A DNA stretch of 34,973 bases from a virus: positions 1-34,973 of IMG/VR virus record IMGVR_UViG_3300025120_000230; one strand, given 5' to 3'. This document shows positions 1 through 8,751 of the stretch, piece by piece. The notes below the pieces were generated by a model. The model was not told the DNA's origin, ran no database searches, and saw only the letters and a list, made by a program, of their open reading frames with translations. How positions within the stretch are numbered: the first letter of the stretch is position 1; every line of letters starts with the position of its first letter. The translations under genes and the position numbers were made by a program.

Positions 1-642
1 CGAACCACTAACATTTAAACCAGTTGCTAAAGAAGTTCCTACATACTGATATGTGGTCATATAGACATATTGACTATCAGTTGGATCTTTATCTGCATTT
101 AAAAACTGAACAATACCAGTTTTATAATCAAAAACATAATCATTGGTGGAAACAATATCACCACCAGCCAAAGAACCAGTTTGTAAACTATGACTTACTG
201 CGGATGATTTATACAATACCGCTAAATATCCTGGTGTAGCATCTTCTGTTGTCGAGTTTGCTAATGAAGATGCTCCATACTTGGGTGATATGAAACTTGT
301 CTGTTGGTCTGAACTAATCAACTGAGCTCCTATTCCACTATCACTTCCTGTTGGGTTTAGAAAAAACCAAACCTCATTATTAGTGTTTGATTTAGTCATT
401 TTCTGTCTAAACCAATATCTCATTATATTATCACCATCAACAGAATAATACGAACCGATATCTGCACTTCCACTAAATGGTAATCCAGTTGAAGGTATTA
501 GGTTTGCCTGAGTAAATACCTCTCCAGCACCTAAATCTAATACATCCGTAAATGCTTCTTGTGCTGTCGTAAAGGTATTGTGTGTATATCTTCTTGACGC
601 TAATAATCTACCCGACTTCGATCCTGAATCTATTAATCCCAT
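1..642 (-). CDS. Virion structural protein, C-terminus beyond the window
   Basis: The frame is open from an ATG at 642 to the left edge: 214 codons with no stop, so the gene is partial. The start MGLIDSGSKSGRLLASRRYT is preceded by AAGGATAAG, a good ribosome site, 9 nt after the stop of the upstream gene. The sequence is rich in Ser, Thr and Gly, with aromatic beta-type stretches such as MRYWFRQKM and FDYKTGIVQFLNAD, and it has no signal peptide or membrane segment. Composition and position, last in a run of fibre-like genes, suggest a tail, baseplate or fibre component. I recognise no specific family and assign no precise role. Confidence 0.75.
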   Translation of the reverse strand, partial: MGLIDSGSKSGRLLASRRYTHNTFTTAQEAFTDVLDLGAGEVFTQANLIPSTGLPFSGSADIGSYYSVDGDNIMRYWFRQKMTKSNTNNEVWFFLNPTGSDSGIGAQLISSDQQTSFISPKYGASSLANSTTEDATPGYLAVLYKSSAVSHSLQTGSLAGGDIVSTNDYVFDYKTGIVQFLNADKDPTDSQYVYMTTYQYVGTSLATGLNVSGS

Positions 643-651
643 ATCTTATCC

Positions 652-3015
652 TTAACTAAAACCCAATGTTATTGAAGATATTGGTGTTGGATCACCTTTA
701 TATCTAACAATTACATAAAGTTCATTATCACTTGAATCTAAATACATACCATCACCATTTCTTATTGGCATAGTATATGTTCCACTTGAAACACTACCAC
801 CAGTATTTCCATATAAATCTATTGCTGTTGAAAATGGATTTTTAATGTGGTCTTGGGATATATTAGCCTCTATCAAGTTACTTGTTGTTGCTGTTGGATC
901 GTAAATCCTTGCCCTACTCAATTCTACATTATTACCACTTCCATTTCCTGAACTCTCAAATAATATAACACATGCTATACTATCAGCTGTAGTTGCGTTC
1001 CATGCTACTAATGTTGTGCTACTCAAATTAACCGTCATACTTGATTTTGTTCCACCATCAGTTTGAAATCTTCTGATGTAATATCTATATCCTGCAGTAC
1101 TTGCTGCTAAAGTATGATTCGTAAACCAATATCCATTACTACCAGTTGGATCTGCAAGGAATCCTGGCTTTACTTGTAAATCATTTCCACTTAAAACACC
1201 ATCTCCATCATCATTAGTTTGATAACTATCAGTTGTGAAATATGCTCCATTAAATGCCTGAACATTATCTGCCAACACTATTCTAAAATCTTCTCCTGTA
1301 AATGTTTCTGTGGTATCTTGTAAAGTATTGGAATCATATCCTTGAGCTCTACTATAAACTGCCATACTTCCACTATCAGAATGTTGATTAAATCTTGCGG
1401 CGTTATATAAAGATATAGTTCCTGATGAAGAATCTACTGCCGTGTTTTTCCAATTTCTACCTCTAGCTCTAAATACTAATGAATAATTTAAAGTATTGTT
1501 TGATGAACGATTCTGTCCTACATTTTCAGTATTACTATCCAATGTAAAGGATAAAGAAGAACTTGCTATACATATATCAGAAAGATGAGGTACTGAATTA
1601 CTACCTCGTGTCGTTCCTTTGTCTTGTGAAACAACTTTTAAATTAGATGAAGTTGATTGAACTCCACTATTAGTTACTGACACCGTAGTATTAGATAAAG
1701 TTGTTGAACCAATGTTTTCCCAAGTATCTGTTGTATGGCTATTAACTAATGGTGATGATGCATATCCATAACAAGGATCAAAAGATTTACTCACCTCTGA
1801 TTCGAATAGCACGGTGTAAGTGGTTGTTAATAAATAAGGAGCTCCACTTAAACTACGAGATGTTGCTGAAAATGCACTTATATGTGCACTACTCGTAACA
1901 ACTGCCGTAGGTTGACTATTAGTTATATCACTTGGTAAACCACCTGCGTATAAATAAAATCTTGTAGTTCCATCTGAACCATCTTTGTATTCAAAATCAC
2001 TCATAGAACCAGTCTTTAATCCAACTTTTATACCATGAGTTGCATAATATCCACTAGCAGATATACTATTTTGGTCGTGAGAACCACCTGTATAAAATCT
2101 ACCACTCATATTACTTGCAACACTATTAAAATCACCATCTTGATATGCAGATGGAATAACTGCTGGTTGTGATGTTACTATCTTACTTAAAATTAATCCA
2201 TTTGATGTTCCAAATGAACTTATACTATGTTCTGATGTGGAACCTGTGTGATATGTTGAATTTTGGTCAGGTGTAGAATCATCATAATTATCACTAAAAG
2301 AATGTGATGCAGCTATCCTTACGGAATATGCTGTTGGCCCTCCACTTGTTAAAGTTCCTAATCCAAAATAATTTGAATTACTAAAAACCGTAGATGAACC
2401 ACCTGCGTTAGCACTTATTGTAAAATTATTTGTGTCGAAAGTTGCATTTGTCTGTATGGTTGAGGGGATACGAGAAGCATAACTTCCATGAAATGGATTT
2501 GTTCCTGTATCGTTTCCAAAATCACCTCTATCACTATCTAATACCCAACCCTTTAATGTTAAATATTTTTGAACTGCTCGATATGAACCAGTTTCACTCA
2601 TATCTATAAATGCAGATGAAGTCCAATGTTGAGATAATCTTGCATTTTCGTAAGTATCACCTAATACACCATCCAACAATGAATTTTTACTTGTGGTTGA
2701 ACCTTCGGTGTGTGATGTCGAAACCGTATTCCAAAATTTTGTATTTGGTGATGCATCTGATACATCTAATGAATGACTCATAGCACCTGCTATAAATCTT
2801 AAAATTTCACTTACATGAGTTGTATTGTCAAAATTATTAAAGTAACTTCCTACTAAATTTTGTCCCCAATTATTAGAAGTTGGATAACCATTCTGTATAT
2901 TGTTTGTAAAAATTGCAGTAGAACCAGAATCGGCACCCTTGTCAACTGTTAAAGTTGAACCGGAAATAACTTGTGCGGTTTTCTCTACCTTTTTTCCTAT
3001 GTATTTTAAGGACAT
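652..3015 (-). CDS. Large Ser/Thr-rich virion structural protein (787 aa)
   Basis: The ATG at 3015 follows GGAGATGACATAAT, and the site overlaps the end of the preceding gene. The 787-residue protein is very rich in Ser, Thr, Asn and Gly and low in Lys, which fits an extracellular beta-structured virion protein and contrasts with the lysine-rich genes above 12.6 kb. The N-terminal part includes HVSEILRFIAGAMSHS and DASPNTKFWNT, the type of segment I associate with marine phage tail or fibre proteins. I see no catalytic motif or collagen-like repeat. It is probably co-transcribed with the small structural genes at 3017-3567. Structural role likely; exact place in the tail unknown. Confidence 0.8.
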   Translation of the reverse strand: MSLKYIGKKVEKTAQVISGSTLTVDKGADSGSTAIFTNNIQNGYPTSNNWGQNLVGSYFNNFDNTTHVSEILRFIAGAMSHSLDVSDASPNTKFWNTVSTSHTEGSTTSKNSLLDGVLGDTYENARLSQHWTSSAFIDMSETGSYRAVQKYLTLKGWVLDSDRGDFGNDTGTNPFHGSYASRIPSTIQTNATFDTNNFTISANAGGSSTVFSNSNYFGLGTLTSGGPTAYSVRIAASHSFSDNYDDSTPDQNSTYHTGSTSEHSISSFGTSNGLILSKIVTSQPAVIPSAYQDGDFNSVASNMSGRFYTGGSHDQNSISASGYYATHGIKVGLKTGSMSDFEYKDGSDGTTRFYLYAGGLPSDITNSQPTAVVTSSAHISAFSATSRSLSGAPYLLTTTYTVLFESEVSKSFDPCYGYASSPLVNSHTTDTWENIGSTTLSNTTVSVTNSGVQSTSSNLKVVSQDKGTTRGSNSVPHLSDICIASSSLSFTLDSNTENVGQNRSSNNTLNYSLVFRARGRNWKNTAVDSSSGTISLYNAARFNQHSDSGSMAVYSRAQGYDSNTLQDTTETFTGEDFRIVLADNVQAFNGAYFTTDSYQTNDDGDGVLSGNDLQVKPGFLADPTGSNGYWFTNHTLAASTAGYRYYIRRFQTDGGTKSSMTVNLSSTTLVAWNATTADSIACVILFESSGNGSGNNVELSRARIYDPTATTSNLIEANISQDHIKNPFSTAIDLYGNTGGSVSSGTYTMPIRNGDGMYLDSSDNELYVIVRYKGDPTPISSITLGFS

Positions 3016-3016
3016 A

Positions 3017-3343
3017 TTATGTCATCTCCAATATACTAGCAAAAACATCCACATCACCATCAGCTGATGCCTGTGTTTCTAACTTATCTCCTGCACCTAA
3101 ATTAATTGGTTTTTCAATCACTACTGTAGAATCTGCAGGAACACTCACCGTTTTTAACAAATACCTACGATTAGTAAAGTTAGCACTTCCACTAACACTC
3201 AAACTTATTGTGGCATCGTTTGTTCCATCCACATTACTCAAATATACAGCATGTATAATTGATGTAGTCCCTGCCGGTGCAGTATAAATAGGTTGAAGTG
3301 TAGTCGTTGATCCTGTTGCTGCACTTGTAAATGTATTAGCCAT
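3017..3343 (-). CDS. Small beta-structured virion protein (108 aa)
   Basis: The ATG at 3343 follows a strong GGAGGATAATA site. The protein is predominantly beta: TTLQPIYTAPAGTTSIIHAV, then an alternating hydrophobic segment, then VSVPADSTVVIEKPINLGAGD and SADGDVDVFASILEM. This pattern (Tyr-Thr-Ala-Pro near the N-terminus, Val-Pro-Ala in the middle, Gly-Ala-Gly-Asp turn near the end) resembles a widespread class of small phage structural proteins that decorate capsids, tails or fibres. It lies between two other Ser/Thr-rich proteins. The family resemblance is from memory; the exact location in the particle is unknown. Confidence 0.75.
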   Translation of the reverse strand: MANTFTSAATGSTTTLQPIYTAPAGTTSIIHAVYLSNVDGTNDATISLSVSGSANFTNRRYLLKTVSVPADSTVVIEKPINLGAGDKLETQASADGDVDVFASILEMT

Positions 3344-3345
3344 TA

Positions 3346-3567
3346 TTATCCTCCAAAAACTATTGCCATTGCTGTTGCGTGATCTACAACCGAACTACCC
3401 TTTTCAAAAACTCTTCCAGTTCCTGTGGTATTAATACTTCCGCTTGTAGATAAAACATAAGTTCCTTCACTCGGTTTATCACTTCCAGATACAAAAAATG
3501 AACCTGTTGCTACGGAAAAGGATCCTGAAAATGCAGGATTTAATTGTTTACTATCTATCAAAGCCAT
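3346..3567 (-). CDS. Very small structural-type protein (73 aa)
   Basis: The ATG at 3567 lies inside the end of the zinc-finger gene (17-nt overlap), with GAGGGAGACATAGATT upstream as ribosome site. The 73 residues are Ser/Gly/Thr-rich with two GSF and two SGS turns (FSGSFSVATGSFFVSGSD) and end in AMAIVFGG. There are no cysteines or membrane segments. The composition matches its downstream neighbours, and the 2-nt gap to the next gene suggests translational coupling. Function unknown; most likely a minor tail or fibre component. Confidence 0.65.
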   Translation of the reverse strand: MALIDSKQLNPAFSGSFSVATGSFFVSGSDKPSEGTYVLSTSGSINTTGTGRVFEKGSSVVDHATAMAIVFGG

Positions 3568-3826
3568 AATCTATGTCTCCCTCTTTTCTCTTTTCCCACC
3601 ACAAAGTCATTCCTTGTGAAATTTTATTTTTATGCTCTTTAGACTTTGGTTGTTTCATTTTTTCAATGGTTTCCATTGTTAGTTTTCTATCTTGTTGTGC
3701 ACAAGATTTACAAACTGTATTATTACCAACTGCCCTATCAAAAGAGTCTTTTCTTGTATAAGTTAACATCCTATTACAAGTAGGACATTTTCTATTTTTT
3801 CTGTCTGGCCAACTTCGTTTTCTCAT
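3551..3826 (-). CDS. Small zinc-finger protein with NUMOD3-like segment (91 aa)
   Basis: Two CxxC pairs, CPTC (residues 14-17) and CKSC (39-42), make a likely zinc ribbon. The basic segment SKEHKNKISQGM at about 62-73 resembles NUMOD3, a short DNA-binding module often found in homing endonucleases; no GIY-YIG or HNH catalytic core is present. The protein is highly basic, unlike the Ser/Thr-rich structural proteins on both sides, so it may be an inserted or degenerate homing-element remnant or a small DNA-binding regulator. The ATG at 3826 has no Shine-Dalgarno site but sits 2 nt after CTATTTATTA, the same leader seen before the gene at 28795. Confidence 0.65.
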   Translation of the reverse strand: MRKRSWPDRKNRKCPTCNRMLTYTRKDSFDRAVGNNTVCKSCAQQDRKLTMETIEKMKQPKSKEHKNKISQGMTLWWEKRKEGDIDYGFDR

Positions 3827-3828
3827 AC

Positions 3829-3838
3829 TAATAAATAG
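3829..3838 (-). promoter_or_regulatory. AT-rich element 2 nt upstream of a start codon lacking a ribosome site
   Basis: On the minus strand this reads CTATTTATTA, then two bases, then ATG. The identical ten bases occur at 28798-28807 with the same 2-nt spacing to the ATG. Neither gene has a Shine-Dalgarno site. It could be a promoter giving a nearly leaderless transcript or an A/U-rich translation enhancer. Only the motif and its spacing are observed. Confidence 0.35.
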
Positions 3839-3871
3839 AAGAAAATAGTAAAAGAAAGGTGGAGATACTAA

Positions 3872-4501
3872 CTATTTTAAATTCATAAATAATAGTTTAC
3901 CAATGTTTTCACCAAACTTAGTATCACTTGGATAGTGTGCCCTTGCCATTAATCTTGATTCACTTATCATCTTACCTAACTTGTAGAATTCCATTTTATG
4001 ATTTGGATACTTCTTTCCTAAAGCCTTTCCAATAAAAATACCTTGTGTGGAATGACCACTTGGATATGATGGTGTTTTTGCAGTATCTAAATTATGTATT
4101 TTAAAATCAGGTATTTGATAAAACTCTCCCAACTGAAATGGTCGTGGTCTATTATACTTATATTTTAATTTATATATTATTTTGGCACTATCTTTAATTA
4201 ATTCAGTTACATATTTTTTAGGATATTCTAAATTATTTTTATCACAATATTTTTCGAATACTTCTTTTATATCATCACCTTCCATGACAACATTTCTTGT
4301 TATTTTACCATCATTATAGTCTAACAACCAATGTAATTCTCTTAATGTCTCTTTACTGCCATTATCGGGTGGTGGATTATGTGAGATGATAGGTTCATGT
4401 ATATGAACGAGTTCTCGTTTCATTTTTTTATTGTGTTTTTCTTTAATTGTATTAGAAAATACCATGTTTTCTAATTGTAAAAGTTCTTTTAGTTTAAGCA
4501 T
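3872..4501 (-). CDS. PAP2-superfamily phosphatase with capsid-targeting-like N-terminus
   Basis: All three PAP2 / class A acid phosphatase motifs are intact: K111-x6-R118-P119, PSGH at 147-150, and S182-R183-x5-H189-x3-D193. His150 and His189 are the expected phosphohistidine and acid/base residues. At 209 aa with no hydrophobic helices it is a soluble enzyme, unlike membrane lipid phosphatases, so its substrate may be a nucleotide, sugar phosphate or RNA end rather than a lipid. The N-terminus MLKLKELLQLE matches the peptide shared by the putative internal proteins encoded near the protease gene. The start overlaps the end of the fibre gene by 8 nt, with GGGGA upstream. It is surrounded by tail genes, an unusual place for an enzyme. 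Confidence 0.85.
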   Translation of the reverse strand: MLKLKELLQLENMVFSNTIKEKHNKKMKRELVHIHEPIISHNPPPDNGSKETLRELHWLLDYNDGKITRNVVMEGDDIKEVFEKYCDKNNLEYPKKYVTELIKDSAKIIYKLKYKYNRPRPFQLGEFYQIPDFKIHNLDTAKTPSYPSGHSTQGIFIGKALGKKYPNHKMEFYKLGKMISESRLMARAHYPSDTKFGENIGKLLFMNLK

Positions 4502-5354
4502 TAAATTTTCCCCAAGCCCTTATGTTATCAACACTACTATTTAAGTCAAATCCATAACTATCAGGATTAACAATCAGTAAAAAAGTGCTACCACTCTGTT
4601 GTATAGTTAGTGCATCGTGTTCTATTACATTTCCATTATTAAAAAATATAAAATCATTTTCACTTACAGCTGCAAACCCATCGGCAGTTGATGCTGTTAT
4701 CGCATTAAAACTACAAGTGTTATTTGTAATGGATGTTGCAGATTTGTTATAATTTTTTCTCAGTAAGTTTATTATAGCTGCTGGTGGATCTGTATCACCA
4801 CCGACAATTGAACCAGTTCTTGAACTTGTGTAAGCCCTTACAGAACTTTCGGTTGAAAGTGCCGTGGTTAACATCGAACCTGATGTTGCATCATTACTTA
4901 CACTTGTATATGATGTATTACCAACTTTTATTGAACCAGTTGATTGAAAGCTACCACTAAATCTATGTGTGTCGTCTGATGAATCTCCAAATTTTGTTGA
5001 ACCTGATTCTTGTATTACATTCGAGGTTTGATATTCTGAGACTATATTTTGTGCCGTTAATGTCCCACCGATTGTCAAATTTGTATCGAGTGTGAACGAA
5101 CCCGTTACCTCAATACTACCAGTAATCGGTAATTTAAATACATTATTGGTAAAATATGTATCAACATGATTACCACCTACTAAAAGTCCATTTGTTAATG
5201 TCAAATGATTGAATGTAACATTTCCAGCTGATGTTAAATCATTTCCAAGACTTACAACATTCCTTCCTGATGATAATCCATTAAATACTCCACCTGGTGA
5301 AATAGTAACATTACTACCACTTAAAGTTGCACTATTTCTTAACTGCTGTGCCAT
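4494..5354 (-). CDS. Fibre-like structural protein paralogous to the C-terminus of the gp15 fusion
   Basis: The 286-residue protein opens with beta-repeat-like sequence (ATLSGSNVTISPGG, FNHLTLTNGLLVGGN). From about residue 97 to the end it aligns with residues 389-571 of the protein encoded immediately upstream. Shared landmarks in order are GTxTAQ, SGSTxFGDxxDDTHxFxGS, ISNDA/VSNDA, LRK, a DFxFFxNGxxxEHDAxxIQQ block and a final AWGKFNA / AWGRFNS. It therefore represents a free copy of the fibre-like domain fused to gp15 next door. The ATG at 5354 follows TTAGGTT, 3 nt after the neighbour's stop. Likely a neck, collar or fibre component; binding target unknown. Confidence 0.8.
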   Translation of the reverse strand: MAQQLRNSATLSGSNVTISPGGVFNGLSSGRNVVSLGNDLTSAGNVTFNHLTLTNGLLVGGNHVDTYFTNNVFKLPITGSIEVTGSFTLDTNLTIGGTLTAQNIVSEYQTSNVIQESGSTKFGDSSDDTHRFSGSFQSTGSIKVGNTSYTSVSNDATSGSMLTTALSTESSVRAYTSSRTGSIVGGDTDPPAAIINLLRKNYNKSATSITNNTCSFNAITASTADGFAAVSENDFIFFNNGNVIEHDALTIQQSGSTFLLIVNPDSYGFDLNSSVDNIRAWGKFNA

Positions 5355-5357
5355 AAC

Positions 5358-7073
5358 CTAAGAGTTGAATCTACCCCACGCAACAATTTCGTCATCTGAT
5401 TCTAAATTATACCCAATATTGTCCGTATTGACTTTAACATAAAATGTAGATGCGTTTGCTTGTTGTATTTCTATTGCGTCATGTTCCATATATTGCCCAT
5501 TGATAAAGAATAAGAAGTCATCCTCAGTTGTTGTTGCCAATCCAGCTGGTGCTGATGCGGTAACTGCTGAAAAACTGGCAGTTTGTGCATTAACAATACC
5601 TGATGATATCTTTACGAATTGTTTCCTTAAATATGAAGTATATGAACTAACTGCAGCAACAGCGTTATCCATATAAGTTTTTGCTGCAAATTCAGTTACT
5701 AAAGCTGTTGTACTTGTATCAGTTAGATTTGCGTCATTAGATATCTCGTTAATTGAATATCCATTTATCTGATGTGAACCTTGTATTTGTAAACTTCCTG
5801 TAAATTCATGTGTATCATCTAGCGTATCACCGAATTGAGTAGAACCACTTGTAAAGATTATACTACCTGAGATGTATTCGGTATGAAATTCTTGTGCAGT
5901 TACAGTTCCACCTATTGTTGCGTTTCCACTAATTGATAAATCTGTTCCAGCTATCAATGAACCAGTTACGGTTAAATTTTGTAGTCCAGCACTTGTCAAA
6001 CTAAATGCAGTTGGAGAATTAACCGTTAATTGTGATACTGCAACCGAATTAAATGTTGGACTCGAAGTTGAGTCTAATGCCTGTGATACAGAAATTGTGT
6101 AATTTCTATCTACCGTTCCATCAAATGGTAAACCATCATCCGTAACGGTTATTCCTGCACCGGCTGCTATCGTAAACTGATTTTGTAAAATATTTGAAGT
6201 TGGTAAACTTCCACCAAGTTGTGTCAATGATGATTCTGCAGTTAATGTTTCTCCTGAAATCTGTTCCATTGCACTTGGAACTTCTACATCTGTTTCAGTT
6301 CCAATTATTAATCTTTTTGGTGTTAAAAATGTTTGATTTGTATGTGGACCTTGAAGGTCGTTGAATGCATCTGGTATTAGATATCCTTTTAAACTGACAC
6401 TAAATTCTGTCTTTACTACTCTGTCGGTTTCAGATACATCAACCGAATCGGTGTAATTTTCAATGTTGGTTTTAAACCTCATCTTACCAGGTTCACCCCA
6501 ATATGAACCAGCTGACCAATTGATTCTCTCAACCAACTTGTTCATCTGTTCTATGTAATGAGTATAGATGATAAAATCATAATTCAACACCATATAATCA
6601 GGAACTGCTACATTGTGAAATTCTCTCTGTGGAATTATACCTTGTTGAACAGAAAGATTATCATATCTGTTCCTGTCGGTGTATTTTCTTTCAAATGTAT
6701 AAAATAATTTAGGATCTAAAGGATCAATTTTATCAACGGCTATGGTATCATCCTTTTCCATACCAGTTCTTCTAAAAACAATAACAGGTAAAATTAATTG
6801 TCGTTTTGAATCTCTTACGAAGCCTGTTTTATTGATAGAATACCATCTTTCAGGTGAAGCATATAGTAATGGAACTTTTTGATGTTCACCATTTTCAAAT
6901 ACGGTTGGTTTAATAACATTTTCAAAATAATACATTATCGAACTATCCATATCCATTAAACTTACGGATATGTCTGGTGCATCATCTGCATTTCTCTTAT
7001 ATTGTCTTGCTCTATTTAGTTCGGCTCTTTGATTTCTTGGAACTGGTTTTTTTCTACCTATGGTAATAGACAT
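5358..7073 (-). CDS. gp15-like tail terminator/sheath stabiliser fused to a fibre-like domain
   Basis: The first 260 or so residues resemble T4 gp15, which caps the tail tube and joins the tail to the head: MYYFENVIKPTVF followed by VPLLYASPERWY (T4: VPITYASKEHF), LPVIVFRRTGM, YDFIIYTHYIEQMNKLVERI and FSVSLKGYLIP. T4 gp15 is about 270 aa, yet this protein continues for another 300 residues of Ser/Thr/Gly-rich beta sequence. The last 183 residues are paralogous to the next gene (4494-5354). I see no frameshift or stop at the junction (around residues 265-290). ATG at 7073 follows TAGGAG and overlaps the previous stop by one base. The gp15 part is probable; the role of the extension is inferred to be an external whisker or fibre. 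Confidence 0.8.
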   Translation of the reverse strand: MSITIGRKKPVPRNQRAELNRARQYKRNADDAPDISVSLMDMDSSIMYYFENVIKPTVFENGEHQKVPLLYASPERWYSINKTGFVRDSKRQLILPVIVFRRTGMEKDDTIAVDKIDPLDPKLFYTFERKYTDRNRYDNLSVQQGIIPQREFHNVAVPDYMVLNYDFIIYTHYIEQMNKLVERINWSAGSYWGEPGKMRFKTNIENYTDSVDVSETDRVVKTEFSVSLKGYLIPDAFNDLQGPHTNQTFLTPKRLIIGTETDVEVPSAMEQISGETLTAESSLTQLGGSLPTSNILQNQFTIAAGAGITVTDDGLPFDGTVDRNYTISVSQALDSTSSPTFNSVAVSQLTVNSPTAFSLTSAGLQNLTVTGSLIAGTDLSISGNATIGGTVTAQEFHTEYISGSIIFTSGSTQFGDTLDDTHEFTGSLQIQGSHQINGYSINEISNDANLTDTSTTALVTEFAAKTYMDNAVAAVSSYTSYLRKQFVKISSGIVNAQTASFSAVTASAPAGLATTTEDDFLFFINGQYMEHDAIEIQQANASTFYVKVNTDNIGYNLESDDEIVAWGRFNS

Positions 7074-7558
7074 TAAATACTCCTAATTCTATTCATATTA
7101 CTAAACGATTGCCGAGATAGGAATGATTGTAATGTAACACTCCAATTATTTTCTTGCTGTCCACCTATTAATTGATTTTCCAATACACCATTAACCTCAA
7201 AAAATCCAAAATTCCATTCTATGATATCTCCTATTTCAGGAATAAGACTAACATCTGTAAGTGTCTGTCTTAATATGTGAAAACTTGCATTTTGTCTAGC
7301 ATCTGGCCCAAACTCATCTGTATTGTAATCAAAATCTTCAGCCTCTACAATACATGCTATCTGAATACCATCTTTAAAATTTTTACCATTCATGGCCTCC
7401 CCATACATATTTGTTGAGGTATCATAGGCACTTACTTTGTATATGACGATTTTCTGATTGATAATTCCATCATCATTTGTTTTTAAATCACCAATTAACT
7501 CTTTGTTGATTCTTTCTAAAAAATCTCTGTCTCTCTGTGGTAAAAAACGACCTGCCAT
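7073..7558 (-). CDS. Neck protein, T4 gp14-like
   Basis: The 161-residue protein follows the gp13-like gene and precedes the gp15-like gene, which is the T4 order 13-14-15. Features consistent with gp14 are an acidic central segment EAEDFDYNTDEFGPDARQN (T4 gp14 has a comparable region with FGED) and PEIGDIIEWNFGFFEVNGV, corresponding to T4 [20 protein letters not shown]. In T4, gp13 and gp14 complete the head and form the neck that accepts the tail. It is shorter than T4 gp14 (256 aa). ATG at 7558 follows AGGAT. Identification rests on synteny plus short motifs. Confidence 0.65.
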   Translation of the reverse strand: MAGRFLPQRDRDFLERINKELIGDLKTNDDGIINQKIVIYKVSAYDTSTNMYGEAMNGKNFKDGIQIACIVEAEDFDYNTDEFGPDARQNASFHILRQTLTDVSLIPEIGDIIEWNFGFFEVNGVLENQLIGGQQENNWSVTLQSFLSRQSFSNMNRIRSI

Positions 7559-7562
7559 TTGA

Positions 7563-8717
7563 TTATCCTATGAAAATTGGTAGTGGAACTTTGTTTAATT
7601 TTTCCTGTAAGTGTTGTGCCTCATCTTTATCAGCTTCCATTGAGTTTCTACGACTTGATGCTTCTAAATCTTCTCTCAATTGTGATATTAATGCATCTTT
7701 TTCTGCACTTGCCTCACTTCTTAATGCATCACCATCTAATGTTGTTTCTGCGTTGGGTATCGGTATTGAACCATACTTTGACCTAATTATTCCAAGTAAT
7801 TCTTTAGTCAAAGCTAACCCATATTTTCTAATCCATTGTTTACCCACATCATTTATGTTATTATATTCCATATTCTGATAAGGAACATTTGAACTATCAG
7901 AAACCGTTCCAATTCCTTCACCACCTGAATTTTGAAATGGTGTATCTCTATCCTTTTTAAGTAAATATTGAAAATGTAGTTTGTAATCTCTGGTTGGATA
8001 TGGGAAAATTCTTATTTTATTGTTAATTAACTCAAATGAATGGGCTGATTTTCTTATTTGGTCGTTAAATTCTATTGCTTGAATCCTTAGTAGGTCTGCG
8101 TACATGGGCATCATCATGAATTGAACTGCTGGAGTCATACCACCAAACCCAAAACTATCTAACATACCTATTGAACCTGCTCCTGTTCCAGCAAATGGAT
8201 CGAAATATCGAGTTACTGCCGGTGAAGCTTCATAAAATACTCTACGAACTTCCATCCTATCACCACTTTCCGATACAGAACCCCATAGTTCTTGTAAATC
8301 ATAAACTTGTGAACCACTAAGTATATTGATAGAACCACTCTTAAAATCTACACTACCACCAACTCCTGCCTCAGTTCCATACTGTTCTGATAGTTGAATT
8401 GACCTACCAAAGTTCGGTGTAACTCTTTTATGAGTAACATTATTTGTAGAACCAGTAGGTTGTCCTTGTAAATGTATTAAATTTTCTCGTATATTGAACG
8501 AGTTTACTTGTGATGAATACTCACTTATAGATTCTTCAAAACATGCATAAAATTGTGAGTCTTGCATTTCAATTGACATAATTGGATATCCCAACCTTCT
8601 AGCACACCAAGTTGCAAATTTCGGTGCATCTGATTGAAATGTCGTATCGTTATCGTAAAGGTTAAATGGTGTATTTCCACTTACTGCGGAACCACTTCCT
8701 GGCCATATGGCTTCCAT
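7563..8717 (-). CDS. Neck / head-completion protein, T4 gp13-like
   Basis: 384 residues. The N-terminal region (about 30-70) contains WCARRLGYPIMSIEMQDSQF and FEESISEYSSQVN, a helical pattern typical of phage head-tail connector adaptors. A later region has FELINNKIRIFPYP and YKLHFQYLLKKDRD, then KYGLALTKELLGIIRSKYG. T4 gp13 (309 aa) binds the portal-proximal neck; position just before gp14- and gp15-like genes supports that role. The last 70 residues are charged and probably coiled coil (SAEKDALISQLREDLEASSR). The start follows TTTTAGGAGAATTCT, about 35 nt downstream of the ATATTTATA motif that follows the 8769-8796 terminator, so it may begin a transcription unit. Confidence 0.65.
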   Translation of the reverse strand: MEAIWPGSGSAVSGNTPFNLYDNDTTFQSDAPKFATWCARRLGYPIMSIEMQDSQFYACFEESISEYSSQVNSFNIRENLIHLQGQPTGSTNNVTHKRVTPNFGRSIQLSEQYGTEAGVGGSVDFKSGSINILSGSQVYDLQELWGSVSESGDRMEVRRVFYEASPAVTRYFDPFAGTGAGSIGMLDSFGFGGMTPAVQFMMMPMYADLLRIQAIEFNDQIRKSAHSFELINNKIRIFPYPTRDYKLHFQYLLKKDRDTPFQNSGGEGIGTVSDSSNVPYQNMEYNNINDVGKQWIRKYGLALTKELLGIIRSKYGSIPIPNAETTLDGDALRSEASAEKDALISQLREDLEASSRRNSMEADKDEAQHLQEKLNKVPLPIFIG

Positions 8718-8751
8718 AGAATTCTCCTAAAATTGGATATATTACTTCTAT

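Noticed and set aside
3551-3826. Functional homing endonuclease
   Set aside because: Only a zinc ribbon and a NUMOD3-like segment are visible; no catalytic GIY-YIG, HNH or LAGLIDADG motif is present, so only a DNA-binding remnant or regulator can be claimed.
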